A stretch of 64,000 bases of DNA from Norana najaformis (lineage: Eukaryota; Annelida; Clitellata; Crassiclitellata; Hormogastridae). The notes beneath the pieces are model-generated. The model was given only the letters and a program-made list of their open reading frames with translations. It did no database searches and was not told the DNA's origin. Every line of letters starts with the position of its first letter. Within the stretch, counting starts at the first letter, position 1. The stretch covers positions 3,996,955 to 4,060,954 of the forward strand of contig OZ029921.1 in assembly GCA_964023275.1 (NCBI GenBank), given 5' to 3'. Positions 22,501-32,269 of this stretch are shown one piece after another. A program made the position numbers and the translations under genes.

Positions 22501-24110
22501 AGAATTGCAAGCAAGCATGCACAGGCTAGCAATTAAATCAGTAGCGTTGCAAGTAACATGAAGGCTAGCAATTAAATAAGTAGCAATGCAAGCAAGCACG
22601 CACAGGCTAGCAATGAAATCAGTAGCGTTGCAAGTAACATGAAGGCTAGCAATTAAATCAGTAGCAATGCAACGAGCATGCAGGCTACCAATGAAATCGG
22701 TAGCTATGCAAGCAAGCACAGGCTAGCAATGAAATCAGTAGCGTTGCAAGTAACATGAAGGCTAGCAATGAAATCAGTAGCAATGCAAAGTAAGCAGGGT
22801 AGCATGCTAGCAATGCAAGCAAGCACGCACAGGCTAGCAATGAAATCAGTAGCAATGCAAGCAAGCAAGCACAGGCTAGCAATGAAATCAGTAGCAATGC
22901 AAGCAAGCATGCACAGGCTAGCAATGAAATCAGTAGCAATGCAAGCAAGCACGCACAGGCTAGCAATTAAATCAGTAGCAATGCAATCAAGCATGCAGGC
23001 TAGCAATGAAATCGGTAGTAATGCAAGTAACATGAAGGCTAGCAATGAAATCAGTAGCAATGCAAGCAAGCACACACAGGCTAGCAATTAAATCAGTAGC
23101 AATGGAAGCAGCATGCAGGTTAGCAATGAAATCGGTAGCAATGCAAGTAACATGCAAGCTAGCAATGAAATCAGTAGCTAGCAATTAAATCAGTAGCAAT
23201 GCAATCAAGCACGCACAGGCTAGCAATGAAATCAGTAGCGTTGCAAGTAACATGAAGGCTAGCAATGAAATCAGTAGCAATGCAATCAAGCATGCAGGCT
23301 AGCAATGAAATCGGTAGCAATGCAAGCAAGCATGCACAGGCTAGCAATGAAATCAGTAGTGTTGCAAGTAACATGTAGGCTAGCAATTAAATCAGTAGCA
23401 ATGCAACCAAACACGCATAGGCTAGCAATGAAATCAGTAGCGTTGCAAGTAACATGAAGGCTAGCAATTAAATCAGTAGCATTGCAAGTAACATGAAGGC
23501 TAGCAATGAAATCAGTAGCAATGCAAGCAAGCACGCACAGGCTAGCAATGAAATCAGTAGCAATGCAAGGAAGCATGCACAGGCTAGCAATGAAATCAGT
23601 AGCAATGCAAGCAAGCACGCACAGGCTAGCAATGAAATCAGTGGCAATGCAAGCAAGCACGCACAGGCTAGCAATGAAATCAGTAGCGTTGCAAGTAACA
23701 TGAAGGCTAGCAATGAAATCAGTAGCAATGCAAGCAAGTATGCACAGGCTAGCAATGAAATCGGTAGCAATACAAGCAAGCACACACAGGCTAGCAATGA
23801 AATCGGTAGTGTTGCAAGTAACATGAAGGCTAGCAATTAAATCAGTAGCAATGCAAGCAGGCTAGCAATAAAATCAGTAGCAGATGAAAAGTAAGCAAGC
23901 AGGCTAGCAATGAGTAGCAGATGAAGCAAGCAAGTTAGCAAACAGCAGCAGATAGCAAGCAAGCAGTTGCATCTGAAGCTCAATCAGTTGCAGTTCAAGC
24001 AAGCAGTTCCAGTCAAGCAGTTGCACTTGCAGCTAAAGCAAACAGCTGCAGAGCAGTTGAAGCAAGCTCTTGAAAGGAACAGTTGCAGTTGAAGCAAGCA
24101 GTTGACAAAA
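19521..24110 (+). repeat. S2 minisatellite, about 100 units of 39-46 bp
   Basis: The unit core is GCTAGCAATGAAATCAGTAG. It is followed either by CAATGCAAGCAAGCACGCAC (unit of 42 bp; 40 and 46 bp variants) or by CGTTGCAAGTAACATGAAG (unit of 39 bp). The types often alternate. Frequent AATTAAATC variants put stops in one frame. Because 39 and 42 are multiples of three, frames up to 272 codons appear, but they have no stable start and the same repeat peptide appears in several frames. The right end decays into GCAAGCAGTTGCAG-like sequence (23930-24110). Confidence 0.95.
19744..19920 (+). repeat. S2-bracketing module, copy 2
   Basis: Begins with AAGGAATGAAGATCTAAAC (shared with 24138) and repeats AATCTAGGTAGACATCAGC and ATGACAAACAGCTC. 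The main body of S2 starts directly after it. Confidence 0.7.
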
Positions 24111-24114
24111 GCAG

Positions 24115-24440
24115 CAGTTCAGGCAAGCAAACTTGTGAAGGAATGAAGATCTACACGATGCTTACCCTTAGCTGAGTTCTGGCGACTGTCCTGTGAGAAG
24201 AGGATGAGGAACAACGGGTCGAGTGGGCCCACCGCTGCCCAAATGGAAACTCCAGCTGAAGATCATCACCTGACTTCTCCAGAAGCAAACGAATCTAGAT
24301 AGACATCAACATAATGCAAATTATTAAACATTCATATAGCCCCTTTCAATGACAAACAGCACAAAGACATAATTATGAGTAATGCTTGCATCAGCATACA
24401 GCTCATAATAAGGCAGAGAAAGGAAGAAAGAAAGACAAAG
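24115..24440 (+). repeat. S2-bracketing module, copy 3
   Basis: Longest copy, on the right of S2: GAAGGAATGAAGATCTACAC, ACTCCAGCTGAAGATCATC, TCTAGATAGACATCAACATA, ATGACAAACAGCAC and GGCAGAGAAAGGAAGAAAG in order. Confidence 0.7.
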
Positions 24441-24448
24441 AGATAGGG

Positions 24449-24530
24449 GCTAACAGATTAAAAAATGATTATCAGTTTTGCCGTGGAAATCTAATTTTCT
24501 GATACTCAGAGTCCTCCATAATTTTACAAA
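24449..24530 (+). repeat. Short dispersed repeat, shared with 27748-27812
   Basis: Contains AACAGATTAAAAAATGATTA, CGTGGAAATCTAATTTTCTG and ACTCAGAGTCCTC. The same series at 27748-27812 lies directly before R1 copy 2. Confidence 0.6.
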
Positions 24531-24667
24531 CGAGATGCTCTATTTCTAAAAAATCTACTGACATTTAGCACATACAATTTAACATGCGTAAAAGGATCCA
24601 CTGAATGAAGGATATTTTCAGAACTCCTTGGCTAGAGCCATAACAAATACTTCTAAGTATCAGATAT

Positions 24668-25015
24668 AACCCCTGTGCTTAAATCTTTACAGTGGCTTCC
24701 TATTCAGCAAAGGATCTGTTTCAAAATTAGGACTTACAGTTTATAAAACATTGAACTAGGGCCAACCACAATACTTGAAATCAATCCTTATTCCCCAGAC
24801 TTACCATTATTCTGCAAGGTCATCTGATTGTCTTTCTCTGCTCATACCTTGGGCTAGAACTGTTCTGGGTAACAAGCATTTTCGGCTGCTGGACCAAAAT
24901 TCTGGAATTCCCTCCCTGTGTCTGTTCGTTCTGCTCAGTCGCTTCTGTCATTTCGTTCTCAGCTTAAAACTTACCTGTTTCAAATTGCTTATCTACCATA
25001 GGCTGCCTCTCTGTC
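24668..25015 (+). pseudogene. Decayed non-LTR reverse transcriptase, C-terminal part
   Basis: The plus strand reads PVLKSLQWLPIQQRICFKI at about 24670-24726. In a shifted frame it then reads SARSSDCLSLLIPWARTVLG, and in the third frame FSAAGPKFWNSLPVSVRSAQ then SLLSFRSQLKTYLFQIA (24879-24990). This is the standard order of the C-terminal region of L2/CR1-like LINE reverse transcriptases. At least two frameshifts and several stops show that it is dead. It is a 5'-truncated copy of a subfamily different from the one at 10.1-10.9 kb. Confidence 0.85.
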
Positions 25016-25061
25016 GTGCGGAATGACCTTCTGGATATCAACCTGATTGTGGCTTGGTTTT

Positions 25062-25116
25062 GGTGTGCCATCGGTTGATGCCTTGTGCATTAGACACCGG
25101 CGCATTAGAAGTTGGT
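25062..25116 (+). mobile_element. SINE family 2, 3' fragment
   Basis: Contains GTGCCATCGGTTGATGCC, then TTAGACACCGGCGCATTAG. Confidence 0.5.
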
Positions 25117-25508
25117 AATTATAGTTCTTATTATTATTTGACATCGGCTCAAAAACTACGCGAAAGCAATAAACTGTTTCTATTGTGGCCGTGCAAATGG
25201 AGTTTTAAAATGTCAGTCCTTCGAACAAAATGGCGAGCGATGAAACAATCTATAAAACATTAGAAGCTGGACTGCTAAAAAATCGGCTGCCATCTAGCGA
25301 ATGCAATTTAACTAGATGCATTAATGTATTCCCCACACAGCAGAACATTTATAAATCAAAATTCGCGTACATACTCATGCTGCTTCTTATATCGCACGCC
25401 ATTTTGTGCAAATTTATTCATGTAACGAAATTTCGCGAAAATTGATTTCACAGCGAGACAGAGAGACTGGCTCAAATACTAAGTTCAAATCGATCAGTAA
25501 TTCTAATT

Positions 25509-25866
25509 CAGGCTAGCAATGAAATCAGTCGCAATGCAAGCAAGCATGCAGGCTAGAAATGAAATCAGTAGCAATGCAACCAAGCACACAGGCTAGCAAG
25601 GAAATCAGTAGCAGTGCAAGCAAGTAAGCACACAGACTAGCAATGAAATCAATAGCAGTAAAAGCAAGCAATCATGCAGGCTAGCAATGAAATCAGTAGC
25701 ATATGAAAAGTGAGCTAGCAATGAGTAGCAGATAATGCAAGCAAGTTAGCAAACAGTAGCAGGTGAAGCAGGCAATGAGTAGCAGGTGAAGCAGGCAATG
25801 AGTAGCAGATGAAGCAAGCAGTTGAAGGAAGCAAGCAAGCAGTTGCAGCTGAAGTTCAAGCAAGCA
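25509..25866 (+). repeat. S2 outlier array, short
   Basis: Five or six S2 units (CTAGCAATGAAATCAGT with CAAGCAAGCA) followed by the same GCAAGCAGTTGCAGCTGAAG-like decay seen to the right of the main array, separated from it by about 1.4 kb that includes a LINE. Confidence 0.85.
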
Positions 25867-26042
25867 ACTCTTCTTTTTTCTTCCTATTCTCATCTCTTCC
25901 CCTTTCTTTGTTTATTAGATTTGTAATCTCTTCATTCTCATCATTTTTATTTTCTCCTTTTTCCATCTCATTTTTCTTAAACTTTCTCCTCCTCCTCCTC
26001 CTCCTCCTCCTCCTTCTCTTCCTCCTCCTTCTCTTCTTCTGA
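25867..26042 (+). repeat. Polypyrimidine tract (CTT/CTC)
   Basis: Strand-asymmetric run of C and T including CTCCTCCTCCTCCTCCTCC. Confidence 0.85.
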
Positions 26043-26314
26043 CTTTTAAAATCAGATAATGGATTCGTTAAGACTCACTAGAATTTTCCAGGTTCCTCCT
26101 CTATTGATGTCAGCTCCTCATTCAGCGTTTCTTCTTGTCACCGTTTCTACTTCTCATCCATTTCATGCTGAAGATGTTGCATGTGATGCTCGCGTGCTGA
26201 AGCTGGATCTATAAAAAACATCAGACATCTAAAGAAATTGTAATCCCATGTGAATTAAGCAGCCTAGAGATAATAGCACTTGTTTTACATGATTAAGGAT
26301 AGATTCTTCGTTCT
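26043..26314. other. Intergenic, nothing recognised
   Basis: No gene or repeat identified. Confidence 0.4.
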
Positions 26315-26385
26315 GAGGATACAGCATGGCAAGCACAGTGAAGTTAAGCAATGTCAAGCATGGTTATCATGTGGATGGGAGAAGA
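26315..26385 (+). mobile_element. 5S rRNA-derived fragment (SINE3-like or pseudogene)
   Basis: GAAGTTAAGCAATGTCAAGC at 26340 and TGGTTATCATGTGGATGGGA then GAAG at 26361-26384 align with the 5S rRNA internal control region (A box GAAGCTAAGC and C box TGGATGGGAG at the normal spacing). The 5' third of 5S is poorly conserved, so this is not a functional gene. SINE3 elements use such 5S-derived promoters. Confidence 0.6.
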
Positions 26386-26461
26386 TCCATCGCAGAACAA
26401 GCCACCTATGCCAATCAACCACCATCCCCTGGAGTCGGTATAAGGGGAAGGATTCAGTTTA

Positions 26462-26563
26462 GTTTTTATTACTTATGCATTTATTGAGCAGCGCCATCTA
26501 ATGACTAAAATTAATTGATTGGGCTGAGCAATTGTGAGTGAAGGACTTGCTCAAGGACCCTGC
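26462..26563 (-). mobile_element. SINE family 2, 3' half
   Basis: On the minus strand it reads GAGCAAGTCCTTCACTCACA, ATTGCTCAGC, GTCATTAGATGGCGCTGC and TCAATAAATGC, nearly identical to 48800-48890. Confidence 0.7.
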
Positions 26564-26884
26564 AGCTTTAAAATGAAAACTTGCCTCTTCATTTTAGAGC
26601 AAGGGATGGTCTCGTTGTGAGTTGCATCAATTGTCCAACTTACCTTACGAATTCTCCAACTCTTGGTGAATTCTTGAAATATCTGCGCTGGTGTTTCACT
26701 CAAAACTGAAAACTGTTTCCTTTTAAGTATTCGAATAAAACGCATCTCTCAATATCAACTCAAAGTCAGTACAAATCTAAAGGCACTGTGCTGCCTCCTT
26801 GCGCCCAAACCACAGATCGACGTCCAAGTGTATACGCGTGTCAACAGTCGTAACTTGCTTAACTCAAGAGGTCTGGAACAAGAA
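26564..26884. other. Intergenic, nothing recognised
   Basis: Short frames on both strands without recognisable domains. Confidence 0.35.
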
Positions 26885-27290
26885 GGAGCGCTCAAACCAA
26901 ACGGCCAGCGCACCAAATGTATGTTTTCAAACGATTTGCATATCGTAGACGAGTCTTGATTGAGTGTAGTCAGCGAACCGTGACCGTTTTTAACAAGTGT
27001 GAAGTGAAACGAAGGAGCGTTCAAACCAATCGGCCAGCTTATTACATGCCTGTTTTCAAACGAAATGTATACTGTAGATGCGTCACGCGTGGTCAGCGAA
27101 CCGTGACGGTCTGTAAAAGATGTGGAGCGAAAAGGAGTGCTCAGTCCAATCGGCCAGCGTGCCACAAGACTGTTTCCAAACGATTTGTATATGACAGACG
27201 GGTCTTGAACTTGAGTGTGGTCATTAAACCGTGACCGCGTTTAACAGGTGTGGAGTGAGAAGGAGCGCTTAAACTAATCGGCCATGAGAA
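26885..27290 (+). repeat. R3 tandem repeat, about 3.5 units of 115 bp
   Basis: Each unit has GAGCGCTCAAACCAATCGGC, CTGTTTTCAAACGATTTG, AGACGGGTCTTGA and GTCAGCGAACCGTGACCG. Frames of 105 and 136 codons on the two strands come from the repeat. A single related unit lies at 13025-13165. Confidence 0.8.
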
Positions 27291-27812
27291 AGCCAAAAAC
27301 GGGACAAATACTATTAAAATTACCCTAAGCATACACGCGCATCCTTATGATACAGCCTAAAGTTCGCCTTCGTGCCATCTTGAGCATATTAGGCCAGGTG
27401 ACCAGTGCTCTCCCTCGCCGGCTGATCTTCTTACTGATAGTTCTGCTGTTATTTAGCTAATATAATAGAAATAAATCCATGAACACAAACTAAAAGATGG
27501 ATAACTAAATAATTCTACCAACATCTAGGAAATAAAATTTGAAATGCGTAACAACATCCATTATGTAAAGGGCATTTGACATTTGCTTCTTACGTAAGGT
27601 CCACATACTACTTTCAAACCATCAGTCACCGTCTCATTGAAGTAATTGTATTAAAACTGTTTTATTTTGTATCTTTTCCATCTTCTACTTTTTATCTTTT
27701 ATCTTTTCCATCTTCTAATTTGTGCTTATGTCACTAGGGCATGGGGCCTAACAGATAAAATAATAAATTCTTACCAGTTTCGCCGTGAAAATCGAATTTT
27801 CTGATATTCGGA
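27291..27812. other. Intergenic; short repeat at right end
   Basis: Nothing coding. 27748-27812 repeats 24449-24530. Confidence 0.45.
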
Positions 27813-28300
27813 GTCCTCAACGAGGTAATAGCAGAACTAGAGGAAGTGCCGCCGTGTATTGGGCTTACGGCAGCGGAAGTGACGTATCGCCAGGCCAGCT
27901 GGTAGACGGGTCAGCTGTCAACAACGCATCTGCCAAGGCAATTAGGATGTGAAATTTGGCCAATTTTAAAACAAAAATATCTTTGTCTCCAGCCCCACTG
28001 AATTTTGTTTGTTATTTCTAACTCGCGTATGGGACGCTAATTTTGTGTTTTCGTTACGTATGTGGAATAATTGAGCCTACGTTAACATGTTCTCAGGCGC
28101 CTCTGTGCGTGAGGATGCCGGTTCATGGACAGATCGTGTCTTTTTCAGAGATTTTAATCTAGGGCTAGCACGGTCCCTACACGGAGACCTTAATGGGCAG
28201 CGGTGATGAAGGATCTCACCCCATAAATTCATTGAAAAATGATCGGGGTCGAGGCCATACGGTCGTTATAGGAAAAGGTGTACATTTACTTTTTCATGAG
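27813..28300 (+). repeat. Dispersed repeat R1, copy 2
   Basis: Collinear with 7398-7862 and extends a little further right (AATGATCGGGGTCGAGGCC, then AAGGTGTACATTTAC). Confidence 0.75.
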
Positions 28301-28658
28301 TCCCTGACAACGCACGTCTTCTTCATCTAGAGTACTTTGATTGCATAACTCTATAGGTCTTTGAATAGGGTCAATTGTGGTAAATAGCCTTTAGTAGTAG
28401 CTGGGCAAAGTAAGTTAGCACATTACTCGAAATCCACTTAAATTTATTACTATGGCACAATTCGTTAACATCATCATCAATATCATCATCAACATCGTCA
28501 TAGCCATCATCATTACAGTAACTGAAAGTAAACACAAAGTAACTTCACGTCCTCTTTATCTTTCAACTGTCGTCTTGCATGACAGACACGACGATATACT
28601 AAAGAACCTTATCAAGTGATGCCCATAAAAATACTCAATGACTTGCGCACTACACTAA
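28301..28658. other. Intergenic with ATC microsatellite
   Basis: An ATC triplet run lies at about 28471-28518, upstream of the tRNA gene. No other feature seen. Confidence 0.6.
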
Positions 28659-28740
28659 GCAGTCGTGGCCGAGTGGTTAAGGCGATAGACTAGAAATCTA
28701 TTGGGCTCTGCCCGCACAGGTTCGAATCCTGTCGACTGCG
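28659..28740 (+). tRNA. tRNA-Ser (anticodon AGA)
   Basis: An 82-nt cloverleaf. The acceptor stem GCAGTCG pairs with CGACTGC, followed by discriminator G. The A box region is TGGCCGAGTGGTTAAGG. The anticodon stem ATAGA/TCTAT encloses loop CTAGAAA with anticodon AGA. The long variable arm GGGC-TCT-GCCC is typical of serine tRNAs. The T arm ACAGG/CCTGT encloses TTCGAAT (B box GGTTCGAATCC). No intron. A TTTT terminator follows after four bases. All stems are intact, so the gene is probably functional. It decodes UCU (and UCC/UCA/UCG in part if A34 is modified to inosine, as is usual for this isoacceptor in animals). Confidence 0.96.
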
Positions 28741-28744
28741 TTCG

Positions 28745-28748
28745 TTTT
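28745..28748 (+). terminator. Pol III T-run terminator
   Basis: TTTT four bases after the tRNA-Ser 3' end. Confidence 0.8.
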
Positions 28749-28923
28749 AGGCACTTCTGTGAGTAACACCAAGTCTCGCTGCAAGTTCCTCTGCGCATTC
28801 TGAATTCTTCAAGGACTGAAAAACTCTTTAAATGTGCATTTGTGACGTACAGGTAGACACCTAAATTCAGTTGCAATTTTGCATGGATGTTATAGTTCAT
28901 TCAGTGTCGTTCAAGGCATGCTT

Positions 28924-29045
28924 TCTGGGTCAAAATACTCAAGTAAAAGTACACATAATTTTGAGTACTTAAGTAAAAGTACTCGTCAGCGATGTTGCTT
29001 AAGTAAAAGTAAAAAAAGTATTCTACCAAATAATACTTTTAAAGA
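28924..29045 (+). mobile_element. Possible MITE end (ACTCAAGTAAAAGTA repeats)
   Basis: AATACTCAAGTAAAAGTAC and GTACTTAAGTAAAAGTACTC occur close together, with a third AAGTAAAAGTA. Such ends are seen in hAT-like non-autonomous elements of several animals. The right border is unclear. Confidence 0.35.
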
Positions 29046-29944
29046 AAAATAAACAGTACTGCATACATATACGCATTAATGTATGTATGCATGTATGTAT
29101 GTGTGTATGTGTGTGCATGTGTGCTTTGCAAGTTTTCGTATACGCAGATGCTTCTGGTCTTCGCCAGACGGCGTTTGTGTTAAATCTGGCGACTTAATTC
29201 GCTAGGTGGCCAGATATCTGACGCCGACAGAAATAATTATAAGCTTATCTTCGGGTTTCCTCGAAGCTAAGTTGCGGGAGCCAGCTTATCACAGAAGCAC
29301 TGTTGTGACCAGATCACGTGACTTCATCCAGTGCATGTGTACTAATTAGTTTTTTAAAATAGATTTTAGAGAATCACATAATGTTTAGATTTTATAGCAA
29401 GATATTCTAGCTAATTCTGAAACTGTTTTCAGCCTGGCGCGCTGTAGAACATAATAGATTAGAATAGAATATATTTGATTATAATAGATTACTATAGATT
29501 AGAAAAGGCGCTGTACAACTATCAAGAATCATCTGAATCCGGTTCATCAGTAAGTCAGTCAGTCAGTCGTCAGTCAGTCAGTCAGTCGGCATTAGTCTGA
29601 TGGAGTAGCAAAGGTTGATTGTGATGGTTTTTCCGTCCGTCCGTCCTGCCTGTCTGTCCGCCTCTGTCTGCCTGCCTGCCCGCCTGTCTGTTTGTCTGCC
29701 TGCCTCAGCCTGGCTTATCCCATCGTTCAGCGATCGCATTTGTGCGGCGCCAATTCCGATCGGACGCCTTAAGTCAACAGTTCCTGGGAATAATTTCCTG
29801 ACTGCGTAATTCGGCAACTACGGTGCTACTAAAAGGGCCAATTCCGTTCGATTTCTTCTCTCTTGCTCTCCATAAAAACTAATGTCTACTAATAACAGAC
29901 ACTACAGTGCGATCAGGCATAAAATAGTATGCGTTGTTGAAGCA
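29046..29944. other. Intergenic with several microsatellites
   Basis: ATGT/GTGT run at 29078-29125; GTCA run at about 29551-29590; TGTC/TGCC run at about 29636-29710; a SINE-like GGCGCTGTACAACTATCAAG at about 29507. No gene supported. Confidence 0.6.
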
Positions 29945-30075
29945 TGCAGAAAATAGGCCTGCGATGCACTGGCCCCCTGTCCAGGACCTTAGAGTTCGTC
30001 CACTGCCGGGTCAAAGTACAAAAGGGCAGGAAGTGAGCGCCTCCCTGCGTTCCATTATAGAACAAGCATAACTTG
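29945..30075 (-). mobile_element. R2 core fragment, inverted
   Basis: On the minus strand it reads GGGAGGCGCTCACTTCCTGC, CAGTGGACGAACTCTAAGG, GTCCTGGACAGGGGGCCAG and TGCATCGCAGG, aligning with R2 at 8255-8355 and 8938-9025. The R2 core is therefore dispersed, not only tandem. Confidence 0.55.
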
Positions 30076-30323
30076 ACTTTTTGTTTAAGCACAATAAATG
30101 TGCCCTACAGCTAGGGGCCAATATAAAAGGCCACAATGACTATCTAAGTAAATGACTTGTGTTCCTTAATGCCAGAAGACAATTGGTATACCTGTGAAGT
30201 GTCGTACAACTAGTTACCATTCTCAACTTCAGGAATTTTGTCCTACACTGGCGCAATAAAAATGGTGGTTTTTCGGTCGGTGTCTGTTGCCAGACTTTAG
30301 TTTAAAACGTGCGTAGTGCGGTA

Positions 30324-30371
30324 GGTCACGTGATAAGGTCACGTGATAAGGTCACGTGATAAGGTCACGTG
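30324..30371 (+). promoter_or_regulatory. Four CACGTG E-boxes in a 13-bp tandem repeat
   Basis: GGTCACGTGATAA occurs three times and is followed by GGTCACGTG; the palindromic CACGTG cores sit at 30327, 30340, 30353 and 30366. CACGTG is the binding site class of bHLH factors such as USF, MYC/MAX, TFEB and CLOCK/BMAL. About 65 bp downstream a 43-codon frame opens (ATG at 30436). Whether a real promoter is here is not shown by sequence alone. Confidence 0.5.
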
Positions 30372-31139
30372 TGCGTTTGAAAGCGAGTTACAGTAGCAGA
30401 GTCGGTCGGTCGGTCGGTCGGTCTTTCCTGTGTTGATGTCGCTTCAGACACTGTCTCAGTCAACCCTCGACAAGATTGGATCTGCGTTGCATTGCAAACT
30501 TTGGGACAGAAATTCACAGATATGCAGGACAATTAGAGCGTTCATTTCCGATGAAAACACTGGCTGATTCAGGGCCCACGTCGTTAAATGGCCCCTACCA
30601 CTTGGCCACCTTCCCATTTCCCTCAGCTTAAAAATAGCCCACCCTAACAGCTCCTTCCCCCTTCTCTCTGGTCTTCGGGCAACTGGACTTGGTTCTTGAC
30701 ATGGCATCTCTGGACAACCCCACGGACTTGACGCAGCGCTCGCGAATAAGCTGATGCCCTGCGCTTAGTTTTTAAGTAGGGCTTTAGAAGTTCAGAGTTT
30801 ACGATTGCGATTATGATGACGAATTTCGTTGTTTCAAGCAGGTAGCGGTGGTGAAGCATTTCACCTGATTAATTAATTCATTGAAAATTAATTCAATTAA
30901 TTATGGAAAACCGTTTGCATTTACATTTCCCCTTACTCTGCTGTATCTACTGATTCGCAAGAGATTCCCAGAAAGCCAAGTAGACATCAATCACCAGACC
31001 AAGGACTGCATGGAACACTGCATACTGTCCATGTTCTGCGGCTTCAGTCGACTGCCAGCGTTCGCCATCTTTAATGCAACACGGACCCAGGACTCTGGAC
31101 TGTCAATTCTGGATAGGATAGCACAGTTACTTCCGTTTG
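30372..31139. other. Intergenic, no supported gene
   Basis: Contains a GGTC run (about 30402-30424), a 43-codon frame (30436-30567) and a 93-codon frame (30881-31162) without recognisable domains. Confidence 0.35.
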
Positions 31140-31325
31140 CTTTAAAAAGCTTCTTCCTGTGACTCTTGCTTTGCCTAACAATAGAACAGTGTTGGGCTGT
31201 CGGGAGATCTCGGTCCAAGCTTTGAAATCCACTTCCCAGCTCAATGCGTTCTGTCCATTCAGGTCTAAACTTCAGAATCATCTGTTTCGGCTTGTTTACC
31301 CGTCGTAGTTTGACTTCAGGTTTAT
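31140..31325 (+). pseudogene. LINE reverse transcriptase C-terminal remnant
   Basis: The plus strand reads ALPNNRTVLGCREISVQAL and, in the same frame, FRSKLQNHLFRLVYPS before a stop. This aligns with RTVLGNKHF and FRSQLKTYLFQIAY in the 24.7-25.0 kb LINE. The WNSLP part is frame-damaged. An ATCAT satellite follows, as is common at LINE 3' ends. Confidence 0.6.
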
Positions 31326-31437
31326 CTGACTTATCGGATTTCGGTCGGGCTTCTATAGTGGATTATGATTTTGATTACCAGTTCACTTGAAGCGACCATC
31401 GACTGAAGCTTTATCCATCATGATGACTGCGTATTAG

Positions 31438-31870
31438 AAGTCATTAGACTAGATTAGATTAGATATCCATTGATTAGATTATACCAGATCATATCATATC
31501 ATATCATAACATAAAATCATATCGTATCATATTATATCATATCATGTATCATATCATGTATCATATCATGTATCATATCATGTATTATATCATGTATCAT
31601 ATAAATCAAATCATATCATATATTGTGTCACATCATATCATGTATCATATCAATCATTTAATATCATATCATATCATATCATAATATCATATAACATATC
31701 ATTCATATCATATCGTATTATAATTATTATATCATATCAAATCATAGTATATCTCTTCACATCATATCATGTATCGTATCGCATCATATATCATATCAGT
31801 CATATCATATCGTGCTATATCAAATCATATCACTTCATATCATATATCATAGCAGATAAGATAAGATTAG
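31438..31870. repeat. ATCAT pentanucleotide satellite, degenerate
   Basis: Over 400 bp of ATCAT/ATATC/GTATC repeats with ATTAG repeats at both edges. Confidence 0.95.
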
Positions 31871-32097
31871 ATTAGGTCTAGATTAGGTGTACTTATTGTT
31901 CTTAATGAACTCTAACGTCACAGGCTACCCTTCGAAAGGCAACCAGAGGGCGCCACAGAAATTCACATTACATTACACTACATCCTGTAACCGACCAAAG
32001 GCAGTTGACACGTGATCTGTCGTCTATTGCGATCTACGTCTGTGGCGAGCGATCGTCCAATCGATACGAGAACGAGGCTCAAGGTCGCAGGCCAACC

Positions 32098-32269
32098 ATG
32101 TCCTGCTCGGAGGGACAATACATCAGGCGCCTGGCCTCAGCCTCCGTCTCCGGCCCATCGTCATCAGCCTCCTGTGCTACTGACGGCCGGTTACAGAGGC
32201 TGGACGTCGTCTTACACGGATGCTCTCTCAGCGGTCTGTACGTCCACACAGCTGCGGCGTTTGACCAAG
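32098..32269 (+). CDS. Candidate first exon, unassigned
   Basis: An ATG in a fair context (GCCAACCATGT) opens 57 codons that end at a good donor (ACCAAG then GTAAGA at 32270). The frame is already open upstream from about 32005, so the start is not certain. The peptide begins MSCSEGQYIRRLASASVSG and continues with a Ser/Ala-rich stretch and LQRLDVVLHGCSLSGLYVH. The GC content is clearly higher than in surrounding DNA. A second frame over the same bases is also open for longer (to about 32527), which weakens the case. I do not recognise the protein, and no acceptor or second exon was identified. Confidence 0.25.

Noticed and set aside
19826..23840. Open frames of up to 272 codons on both strands in S2
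   Set aside because: They arise because 39- and 42-bp units keep the frame; several frames and both strands are open at once and no stable start, signal or non-repeat domain exists.
25230..25445. 71-codon frame with good ATG context (AAAATGGCG) and a hydrophobic segment
   Set aside because: No domain, splice context or neighbour support; lies between S2 relics and SINE pieces.
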